From a bacterium UBA7470 (GTDB lineage: Bacteria; Pseudomonadota; Gammaproteobacteria; Burkholderiales; Burkholderiaceae_C), in assembly GCA_002479815.1 (NCBI GenBank), contig DLPA01000218.1, forward strand, positions 6,443 through 12,750: a stretch of 6,308 nt of DNA. The letters run 5' to 3'. This document shows, piece by piece, positions 1-5,014 of the stretch. The number at the start of each line of letters is the position of its first letter. The first letter of the stretch is position 1. The notes under the pieces were generated by a model that made no database searches, was not told the origin of the DNA, and saw nothing but the letters and a program-made list of their open reading frames with translations. Position numbers and translations under genes: made by a program.

Positions 1-483
1 ATGGTGTGCGTCTATGGCCTCAGCCATGTGCCGGCACTATGGGTGCTGGCGTTTCCCAATCGGCAAGGCAACAGCGCGTTTTTGGTGTTTTTCTTGGTGG
101 CGGTGGTGCAGACCTGCATGGTCTTGCAGCACGTGGCCAGTCGTTGGCTGCAGCGTCCGCCGTCCGTGCCCGCCATCAGCGCGGCTTTTCATTGGCACTC
201 ATGGGCCATTGGGGTGGTGGGCGGGGGCATCTTAGGGGGCTTGCTGGCGGGACTTACCCCGATGAAGCCCGGTCAAGGCTTGGCGATGGGTTTGATTGCG
301 TGCGCCGCAGGCTCGCTCGGGCATTTGGTCATGAAGGCCATCAAACGGGATAGAGGTGTGCCGCATTGGGGTGGGCAGGGTCGCTCGGTGACGGGGGCGA
401 GTGGCGTGTTGGATCGTGTGGATGCGCTTTGCTTTGCCGCGCCCGTCTTTTTCCAGTCGCTGCGCTGGTATTTTGGAATGTGA
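1..483 (+). CDS. Phosphatidate cytidylyltransferase-like membrane protein (CdsA/YnbB type), 3' part
   Basis: The C-terminal ~160 residues of an integral membrane protein of the CdsA family, which makes CDP-diacylglycerol from CTP and phosphatidate at the inner membrane. The ATG at base 1 is probably an internal methionine: the family usually has about 260-320 residues, so the true start lies upstream. Hydrophobic segments lie near residues 24-47, 68-85 and 92-111. The family signature follows: K115-R116, then D138-R139-x-D141 and the typical tail ALCFAAPVFF. The signature is only partly kept. The K-D pair expected four residues after K-R is P121-H122, the H-G-G before D-R is A-S-G, and the loop between is about three residues longer. 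E. coli YnbB-like paralogues resemble it more than housekeeping CdsA does, from memory. The stop is 9 bases before ruvC, so the two are probably co-transcribed. Family membership is firm; catalytic activity is inferred. Confidence 0.82.
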   Translation: MVCVYGLSHVPALWVLAFPNRQGNSAFLVFFLVAVVQTCMVLQHVASRWLQRPPSVPAISAAFHWHSWAIGVVGGGILGGLLAGLTPMKPGQGLAMGLIACAAGSLGHLVMKAIKRDRGVPHWGGQGRSVTGASGVLDRVDALCFAAPVFFQSLRWYFGM

Positions 484-492
484 ATCTCACTT

Positions 493-1041
493 ATGCGCAT
501 TTTAGGCATAGACCCGGGCTTGTTGTCCACAGGGTTTGGTGTGGTCGATGCGGAAGGCGGTCAACTCAGCTATGTCGCCAGTGGCACGATCAAAACCAGC
601 CATATCGACAGCCACTTGCTGCCTGAGCGTCTGAAAGTCTTGTTTGATGGCATAGGCGAAGTCATCGCCCGCTACGAACCCGATGTGGCGGTGTGCGAAA
701 TTGTCTTCGTCAACGTCGATCCTCAAGCCACCTTAAAGCTGGGGCAAGCCCGAGGCGCATGTTTAACGGCCTTGGTCGCGCGCGGCTTGCCCGTCAGCGA
801 ATACACGGCCTTGCAACTGAAAAAGGCCGTGGTGGGCTATGGCAAAGCCAGCAAGTCGCAAGTGCAAGAAATGGTCAAACGCTTGCTGCAACTGCCCGGC
901 TTGCCCGGCCCTGACGCGGCAGATGCCTTGGGTTTGACGATCACGCACGCCCAAGTCAGCCGTTCCACCTTGGCACTGAGTCGCGTCGCAGCCCTCAATG
1001 CCCGCGTCAGTGCAGCATACAAAGCCGGGCGCAATTACTAA
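493..1041 (+). CDS. ruvC: Crossover junction endodeoxyribonuclease RuvC
   Basis: Complete 182-residue RuvC, the Holliday-junction resolvase that works with the RuvAB branch-migration motor in recombinational repair. It acts as a cytoplasmic homodimer and cuts symmetrically with divalent metal. The RNase H-like fold and all four acidic catalytic positions are visible: D7 in the N-terminal ILGIDPG strand, E69 in the CEIVF segment, and D141 and D144 in PDAADALG. F72, in the place of the junction-stacking phenylalanine, and the conserved KLGQARGA helix (82-89) are also present. Length is normal (E. coli RuvC has 173 residues). The ATG is fixed by the canonical MRILGIDPG beginning. No good Shine-Dalgarno sequence lies in the 9 bases after the upstream stop, so translation probably relies on coupling to the cdsA-like gene. 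The usual partners ruvA and ruvB are not in this window; rpsT follows instead. Confidence 0.97.
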   Translation: MRILGIDPGLLSTGFGVVDAEGGQLSYVASGTIKTSHIDSHLLPERLKVLFDGIGEVIARYEPDVAVCEIVFVNVDPQATLKLGQARGACLTALVARGLPVSEYTALQLKKAVVGYGKASKSQVQEMVKRLLQLPGLPGPDAADALGLTITHAQVSRSTLALSRVAALNARVSAAYKAGRNY

Positions 1042-1048
1042 GATCGGT

Positions 1049-1054
1049 TAGAAT
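1049..1054 (+). promoter_or_regulatory. Possible -10 element for rpsT
   Basis: TAGAAT matches the sigma-70 consensus TATAAT at five of six positions. It lies just after the ruvC stop and would give a leader of roughly 40 bases before rpsT. No convincing -35 hexamer is visible 16-18 bases upstream (that region is GC-rich ruvC coding sequence), so this is a weak call. A separate promoter for rpsT would be expected from its much higher demand than ruvC. Confidence 0.33.
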
Positions 1055-1088
1055 TTCGGGTTTTGCTGGCAACATCTCCAAACCCTTT

Positions 1089-1093
1089 AAGGA
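1089..1093 (+). promoter_or_regulatory. Shine-Dalgarno site of rpsT
   Basis: AAGGA ends nine bases before the ATG at 1103. It is the clearest ribosome-binding site on the plus strand here, in contrast to the weak one at ruvC, and it supports the chosen rpsT start. Confidence 0.75.
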
Positions 1094-1102
1094 TATTGAA
1101 TC

Positions 1103-1399
1103 ATGGCAACCAAGCCTAAGAAAAAGAACCCCCGTCTGGCCTCTGGCCGTAAACGCGCCCGTCAGGACGTGAAACTGAACGAAGCCAACACGTCTTTGCG
1201 TTCCAAATACCGTACCTTCGTGAAAAACGTAGAAAAAGCCGTGTTGACTGGCGACAAAGCCAAAGCAACCGAAGCGTTTGCCAAAATGCAATCCGTAGTG
1301 GATGCGGTGGCCGACAAAGGCATCTTCCACAAAAACAAGGCTGCTCGTGACAAGAGCCGTCTGAGCGCCCGAGTCAAAGCACTCGTTGCTGCGGCTTAA
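1103..1399 (+). CDS. rpsT: 30S ribosomal protein S20
   Basis: Complete 98-residue S20, a primary 16S rRNA-binding protein of the small subunit made of three long helices. The very basic N-terminus (KPKKKNPRLASGRKRARQ, residues 4-21), the SLRSKYRT segment (31-38), and the C-terminal KGIFHKNKAARDKSRLSARVKAL block (about 72-94) are all typical of S20. Length fits the bacterial family (about 85-100). The start is set by the MATKPKKKNPR beginning and the AAGGA site upstream. It lies 61 bases after ruvC and probably has its own promoter. In many bacteria S20 limits its own translation; no such element can be proved here. The following 180 bases form three hairpins and end in a strong terminator. 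In related betaproteobacteria, as I recall, rpsT is often next to murJ, which is not seen here. Confidence 0.98.
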   Translation: MATKPKKKNPRLASGRKRARQDVKLNEANTSLRSKYRTFVKNVEKAVLTGDKAKATEAFAKMQSVVDAVADKGIFHKNKAARDKSRLSARVKALVAAA

Positions 1400-1403
1400 T
1401 TTC

Positions 1404-1470
1404 TCGGTATTCCACTTCACAGAATGCCGACAGCCCGAATGCGTTGAATCAAACATCGCCAACGCATTCG
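1404..1470 (+). repeat. Two tandem hairpins in the rpsT 3' region
   Basis: Hairpin 1 pairs TCGGTATTC (1404-1412) with GAATGCCGA (1422-1430), nine pairs including one G-U. Hairpin 2 pairs CGAATGCGTTG (1436-1446) with CAACGCATTCG (1460-1470), eleven perfect pairs around a 13-base loop. Neither is followed by a T tract, so neither is a normal intrinsic terminator. The arms share the GAATGC core. They could protect the rpsT mRNA 3' end, be part of a 3'-derived small RNA, or bind a protein as DNA. The function is unknown. Confidence 0.6.
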
Positions 1471-1502
1471 CCGTTTGTCTCGGTGCGCTGCCAGCAAAAA
1501 AC

Positions 1503-1538
1503 AAAAACCGCCTGTACTGCAAAGTCAGGCGGTTTTTT
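1503..1538. terminator. Bidirectional intrinsic terminator between rpsT and the glycine-zipper gene
   Basis: The stem AAAAACCGCCTG (1503-1514) pairs perfectly with CAGGCGGTTTTT (1526-1537). It is extended inside by ACT/AGT around a GCAA tetraloop (1519-1522), with one bulged T at 1515. Six T residues (1533-1538) follow on the plus strand. On the minus strand the left arm and the A-rich run beginning at 1495 give T5-G-T6. It therefore serves rpsT from the left and the gene ending at 1578 from the right, as expected between convergent genes. Confidence 0.9.
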
Positions 1539-1561
1539 GTTGCCTTGGGGGTTCAACCCTC

Positions 1562-1588
1562 AACGCCATTAAAGCCATTAACGCCATT
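1562..1588 (-). repeat. 9-base tandem repeat (x3) across the glycine-zipper stop codon
   Basis: Plus strand units are AACGCCATT (1562-1570), AAAGCCATT (1571-1579) and AACGCCATT (1580-1588). On the coding strand the frame reads TGG CGT TAA, TGG CTT TAA, TGG CGT TGA. Because the unit is three codons long, each copy adds an in-frame stop, at 1578-1580, 1569-1571 and 1560-1562. It probably arose by replication slippage and gives a triple stop. Confidence 0.8.
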
Positions 1589-2348
1589 CGCGGTAACGAT
1601 GATCGTCCCAGTGATGATGGCGGGGGGGTGGGGCGGGACGGTCCCAACGGGATGATGAAATTTCCAGCGAAATTTGCGGGTTGTAAGGTCGATTCACCAC
1701 CGCAGGCGAGTACACCCCGTTGGGCGGTGGGGCCACCGGGTAGGTCACAGCGCCCGACGGATAACTGTTCGGATAGTTACTCGGATAGCTGTTGCCGACA
1801 GGTGTCACTTGCAAACGCACCCACGCGCCCGGGTCTTGCGACATTTGGGTGGTGTATTGGCGACCCGCGTACTCGTAGGTCACGGTGTAGCCGACGGTTT
1901 GGTTTTCATAGACGGTTTGCGTGCTGCACTGGCGCATCATTTCAGTGTGTGACGGGCGATTGTCGCCTTCAATGCGGTTGCCCAACAACGCACCCCCAAT
2001 GATGCCGATGGCGGTGGCGGCGGCGCGTCCGCTGCCTTTGCCGATTTGGTTGCCGATGGCGCCACCCGCAATGCCGCCCATGATCGCTCCCCCCCCCGAG
2101 GTTTGGCCTGGTACAACCACAGGCGCATCGCTGCACACTTGGCGCGGGACGGCAACTTGCTGCACCATGGGTATGCTGCTGAGGACGCGGCCCATTTCTG
2201 CCTGTCCCTCCGCCGGATAGCCCTGAGCCAAGGCCAAACCCGTGCTGGTGACAGCGATCCACGCGACCCCCACCACTTTGGTAGGCAGGGCCAACACACC
2301 AGACAAAGACAAGGCGCGGTCTGAACACATACGCATGATGCGACTCAC
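1578..2348 (-). CDS. Exported glycine-zipper 2TM-domain protein
   Basis: A 256-residue exported protein of the glycine-zipper group (like the Rickettsia 17-kDa antigen and SlyB). These proteins usually sit in or on the outer membrane, with poorly known roles in envelope integrity. A hydrophobic signal segment lies at about residues 25-41 with probable cleavage after LALA (38-41). No lipobox cysteine is seen, so it is not an obvious lipoprotein. The glycine zipper spans about 85-123 (GGGAIMGGIAGGAIGNQIG, then GIIGGALLGNRIEG). A conserved domain follows at about 141-184, with C141, GYTVTYEYAGRQYTTQM and DPGAWVRLQVTPV. The tail is rich in P, Y, N and S, with three NSYP/SNYP units (186-197) and a basic, His-rich end. 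The start is GTG at 2346-2348, overlapping the upstream stop (GTGA); a GGTGGA sequence ten bases upstream supports it. ATG at 2334-2336 or 2328-2330 is possible. A G9 tract lies in codons 84-87. Class is sure; function is unknown. Confidence 0.88.
   Translation of the reverse strand: MSRIMRMCSDRALSLSGVLALPTKVVGVAWIAVTSTGLALAQGYPAEGQAEMGRVLSSIPMVQQVAVPRQVCSDAPVVVPGQTSGGGAIMGGIAGGAIGNQIGKGSGRAAATAIGIIGGALLGNRIEGDNRPSHTEMMRQCSTQTVYENQTVGYTVTYEYAGRQYTTQMSQDPGAWVRLQVTPVGNSYPSNYPNSYPSGAVTYPVAPPPNGVYSPAVVNRPYNPQISLEISSSRWDRPAPPPRHHHWDDHRYREWR
1622..1637 (+). other. Compact G-quadruplex-type motif near the 3' end of the glycine-zipper gene
   Basis: G7-T-G4-C-G3 on the plus strand can be read as four runs of three G with single-base loops. 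It lies opposite codons for the proline-rich PAPPPR stretch of the glycine-zipper protein (template strand). Single-base loops would favour stability, but no function is shown. Confidence 0.5.
1758..1793 (-). repeat. 12-base tandem repeat (x3) encoding NSYP-type tetrapeptides
   Basis: Three imperfect 12-base units, at 1758-1769, 1770-1781 and 1782-1793, each begin with CGGATA on the plus strand. They encode NSYP, SNYP and NSYP (residues 186-197 of the glycine-zipper protein). The unit is a whole number of codons, so gain or loss would lengthen or shorten the linker without breaking the frame. Confidence 0.75.
2089..2097 (-). repeat. G9 homopolymer in the glycine-zipper coding sequence
   Basis: Nine consecutive C on the plus strand (G9 on the coding strand) cover the last base of codon 84 (TCG) through two bases of codon 87 (GGA), at the start of the zipper. 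The reading frame is intact at nine. A change of one or two bases would truncate the protein before the zipper, so this is a possible slippage site. Confidence 0.85.
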
Positions 2349-4906
2349 TGAACAAAATCCACCCGATTGATGCGGACGGGGGTGCCGCGTTGAACAAAGG
2401 CCATGCAGGCACGACTGTTAAAAAACCAGCGGCTTGCATTGGAGGTTATAGCCCCAATCGGGACAGTGTAGCCAGATGGGAAGGGATGCGTTTGAAACAA
2501 ATTGTTGTGTCGGCTGTCGCTGGAGAACGTGCTGGCTCTGTCCAACAACAATTGGTTCCACTCCGCGCCGCTTTTGGTGGTGACGGGGCTGCCCACGTTC
2601 ATGGCATTGAGCTTGGGCGGGCCGTAAGTGGCATTGGTGTCGGCCACCCATTTTTCGTTGGCGTTCAGGGCCGCTTCTTTGCGGGCACGCCAGGCATTGC
2701 TTTCGTACAACTCAAAGAACAGGCCGTTGGTGTTGAGCGTCATGTTCCACAAGGCCGAATCCATTTGTTCAGCGCCTTGCAAACCCGCAACGACTTGAAA
2801 GCCTGTGACCTTATCGAAGGCAATGCCTTCTTTGCTGGCAACCCAGTTGGGGCATTTCGTGCCTGTGGCATCGACCGTTTTGCCGCTGGCAATCGGGAAG
2901 TTCGCACTGCCTGCAAACGTACCCGTGTTCGCCACACCCGCATCTTGGCTGCACTTGCTGCCATCAACGGTAAAGCCCAACACATCCAATGCGGCATTTT
3001 CTACGCCAAACGCTTTGGCTTTGGTGCTGTCGTTGCCCGCGAAGACCCCGCTGCGCCCGTTTTGTATCAAGGCTTTGGTCAAATAGTCGCTGTCGGGAAT
3101 GTCGCTGCCTTCCACCGCCACCGTGGTAGCGATGTTGCGGCTGTCTGTGGTGTAGTTGGCTTTGCCGTTGCTGCCGATGCTGTAACTGGTGATAGGCCCG
3201 ACCAAGTGGTCGCCCAAGAAGCGTGGCTTGCCGTTGGCTTGCACCTCGCCCACTTGGGGGAAGGCGCTGGTGACGTTCATAAAAATCTGCTGCTTATAGC
3301 CAAAGTTGTCCAACAGCGTGGCTTCGATGTCGTCGTAAAACGCCAATGTGGTACTGGGGGTATAGCCGCCATAGGCCAAGACTTGGGGGTTGCACACGCA
3401 AGTGCTGACCTCTTTGATGCGTACCGAAGCGTATTTAGGATCAAAACTGGGTGCGATGGGCACAGCGGCCTTTTTGGGGTCTTGCGCTTGCACCAGCAAC
3501 AAATGGCCTTGCGTGCCAGTATCGCCCTTTGCGGGGTCAGGACGTGCGATGTTGCAACGGGCGGGCAAGCGGTTTTCCAGCGTCGCCATGCCTAGGCCCG
3601 TGACTTTCACGCCGATCAAGGTGCTGAACTTGCGCTGGTCGCTGCGGATATGGCTGCCCATATCGGCCAGTACCTTCTTGAACAGGGTTTTGAAGGTGGC
3701 ATCGCTGGGCGAGGCGACGGTGTATTGAAACCCGCACTGCTCATTGGGGAGGGAATCTCCCTGCGTGCCCCAATCACGCAGCAAGAGCTTTTGTGCCTTG
3801 GTTTGGGTGCTCGGGTCGCCACTGTCAAACACCCAATCGGGGATGGAGTTGCCGCCCACTTCCACACCGACCATGATGGTTTTGCCGTTGCGCATGGCAG
3901 CGATGAATTCACGGTCCAAAATCGACCAGTCGTACACGCCATACGACGGGTTCACATCCTTCCACGACAAGCGCAAAAACACGCCTTGGTTGGCGGGGTC
4001 GCTCCACGTACTGTCGAGGGTTTTGCCTTTGATACAGGCCGGATTGGATGTGGGCGGGTGGGTGCTGGTGTCGCCCTCTTTGACCGCGCTCATCAAGTAC
4101 GGCGTGACTTTGCACAAATAGTCTGTGCCCCCGCTGGCATTGAGCACCGTCCCCACACCGTACTCATTGGGCGCAAGACATGGGGTGGTTTTTTCGATCA
4201 AACCGCACTCGCCCGACTCCCCCGACATGGGGTAGATGCCCGCCGGATAGGTGCGGTAGGGGCCAGAGAGTTCATGCGCCGCATAGTGCGTTGCAGGCAA
4301 GGGTTTTTGTGCCACCACGGGATGCGCCGTCCCACTGGGCAGCGTGCTGTCCATACACAACTGGGTGCTGGTGAGCGTCGGGTCGTTGACCTCGACGAGC
4401 TGATCGTTCGGCTTTAGCCCCTGAAACAGCAGATGCTGCCCCTGTTTCACCACGATATGGCTCAGGCGGGCTATGCCTGCCCCCATGTTGCCATCGGCAT
4501 CGGGTTGCCACAGGGCGCAACCCGTGTTCACATCGCAAGTGAAATCGGCCAACGTGCCCAAGGGAAACAGCACGTTGTTGGTGATGGGCCCCAAGGCCCA
4601 TACCGTCCCATTGGCCTGATTCACCGCCAGATGGTTGTGGGTGCTGGTGTAGCTGCGCACGGTGTAGGTCACACCGCCGGCGCTCACGGTGTTGTCTTTC
4701 GCTCCGGCAGGAAACAGGCTGGGAAAACTGCTCTCGGCCCAATTGAACAAGCTCGTGGCCGTTGGCGTGGGATACGCAGGCAACCAACTCAGGGTCGTGG
4801 ACGGCGGCTGTAGTTGTGCCCAACCCGATGCCCCCCCCAGCAGCCCCACACCCAGCCAGCAGCAAGTCGCGGCGACCCTTGAATAAAAGCGTGTGGGGAT
4901 CGTCAT
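2345..4906 (-). CDS. Large exported protein with glycoside-hydrolase-like TIM barrel
   Basis: 853 residues. A Sec signal peptide ends near A30 (GASGWA|Q). A short module follows at about 52-126: LFNWAESSFPSLFP, a V-T-Y-T-V-R-S-Y segment, a WALGP turn and DFTC. I recall this module from Burkholderiales secreted proteins. The region 130-300 is unrecognised. From 308 the pattern resembles the start of a (beta/alpha)8 glycosidase-like barrel: GVFLRLSWKDVNPSYGVYDW with a helix to G341, then TIMVGVEVGGNSIPDWVF. Later strands are suggested by LIGVKVTGLGMATLENRLP (430-448), GYTPSTTLAFYDDIEATLL then QQIFMNVTSAFPQVGE (to 554), and GLFFELYE (728-735). E444 and E732 or E735 are candidate acid residues, by inference only. 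The mature part has 14 cysteines, fitting a disulfide-rich exported protein. A strong AAGGAG site precedes the ATG. Its stop overlaps the glycine-zipper start. GH42-like is the nearest idea; substrate is unknown and enzyme activity is not proven. Confidence 0.85.
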   Translation of the reverse strand: MTIPTRFYSRVAATCCWLGVGLLGGASGWAQLQPPSTTLSWLPAYPTPTATSLFNWAESSFPSLFPAGAKDNTVSAGGVTYTVRSYTSTHNHLAVNQANGTVWALGPITNNVLFPLGTLADFTCDVNTGCALWQPDADGNMGAGIARLSHIVVKQGQHLLFQGLKPNDQLVEVNDPTLTSTQLCMDSTLPSGTAHPVVAQKPLPATHYAAHELSGPYRTYPAGIYPMSGESGECGLIEKTTPCLAPNEYGVGTVLNASGGTDYLCKVTPYLMSAVKEGDTSTHPPTSNPACIKGKTLDSTWSDPANQGVFLRLSWKDVNPSYGVYDWSILDREFIAAMRNGKTIMVGVEVGGNSIPDWVFDSGDPSTQTKAQKLLLRDWGTQGDSLPNEQCGFQYTVASPSDATFKTLFKKVLADMGSHIRSDQRKFSTLIGVKVTGLGMATLENRLPARCNIARPDPAKGDTGTQGHLLLVQAQDPKKAAVPIAPSFDPKYASVRIKEVSTCVCNPQVLAYGGYTPSTTLAFYDDIEATLLDNFGYKQQIFMNVTSAFPQVGEVQANGKPRFLGDHLVGPITSYSIGSNGKANYTTDSRNIATTVAVEGSDIPDSDYLTKALIQNGRSGVFAGNDSTKAKAFGVENAALDVLGFTVDGSKCSQDAGVANTGTFAGSANFPIASGKTVDATGTKCPNWVASKEGIAFDKVTGFQVVAGLQGAEQMDSALWNMTLNTNGLFFELYESNAWRARKEAALNANEKWVADTNATYGPPKLNAMNVGSPVTTKSGAEWNQLLLDRASTFSSDSRHNNLFQTHPFPSGYTVPIGAITSNASRWFFNSRACMAFVQRGTPVRINRVDFVQ
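4831..4838 (-). repeat. G8 homopolymer in signal-peptide codons
   Basis: Eight C on the plus strand (G8 on the coding strand) run from the third base of codon 23 (CTG) through G24-G25 into A26 of the 853-residue exported protein. Slippage here would abolish the protein almost at its start. The frame is intact at eight. Confidence 0.85.
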
Positions 4907-4915
4907 GGCAGAGGG

Positions 4916-4921
4916 CTCCTT
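4916..4921 (-). promoter_or_regulatory. Shine-Dalgarno site of the 853-residue exported protein
   Basis: On the minus strand AAGGAG lies nine bases before the ATG at 4906-4904. It is near-consensus and fixes the start. The roughly 85 bases further upstream, to the stop of the FAD gene, show no convincing -35/-10 pair; TACACT at 4950-4955 is at best a weak -10. Confidence 0.8.
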
Positions 4922-4987
4922 CTCAGTGCAAACAAATGGGAGTATTGGAGTGTAGGGCGGCTCCGCTTCAAACCGTTCAGTACCTTC

Positions 4988-5014
4988 AAAAAACAGATGA
5001 TGTTCTTCAATCTG
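4988..5014 (-). terminator. Possible weak terminator of the FAD-dehydrogenase gene
   Basis: On the minus strand CAGAT (5014-5010) pairs with ATCTG (4998-4994), with GA/TC pairs inside past a bulged T. Six T residues follow directly (4993-4988). The stem includes the TGA stop codon (5009-5007). It is short and AT-rich, so termination would be partial at most and read-through into the exported-protein genes is possible. Confidence 0.4.

Noticed and set aside
1..3. ATG at base 1 as the true start of the cdsA-like gene
   Set aside because: Only about half of the family length remains and the first visible residues are already a mid-protein membrane region, so this is probably an internal methionine.
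1436..1470. Hairpin 2 as an intrinsic terminator for rpsT
   Set aside because: No T tract follows it on either strand. The hairpin at 1503-1538 has all terminator features.
1007..1522. Minus-strand open frame (171 codons) across rpsT
   Set aside because: It is opposite rpsT and would run across the terminator hairpin. Its product is unrecognisable.
1475..2002. Plus-strand open frame (175 codons) running from the terminator into the glycine-zipper gene
   Set aside because: It is antisense to clear glycine-zipper coding sequence and begins just upstream of the terminator, with no ribosome-binding site.
2390..3595. Long plus-strand open frame (401 codons) opposite the exported barrel gene
   Set aside because: It lies wholly antisense to a gene with a signal peptide, a strong Shine-Dalgarno site and recognisable segments. 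Its product is rich in G, A, V and R with no motif, as expected for a GC-rich antisense shadow.
3650..4417. Second plus-strand open frame (255 codons) opposite the same gene
   Set aside because: It is antisense to the barrel region, has no family likeness, and is composed of R, H, G and A-rich shadow sequence.
4922..5006. Sigma-70 promoter for the exported-protein genes
   Set aside because: TTGAAG- and TACACT-like hexamers occur on the minus strand, but at spacings of 11 or 19 bases that do not form a good pair, so it is not listed as a feature.
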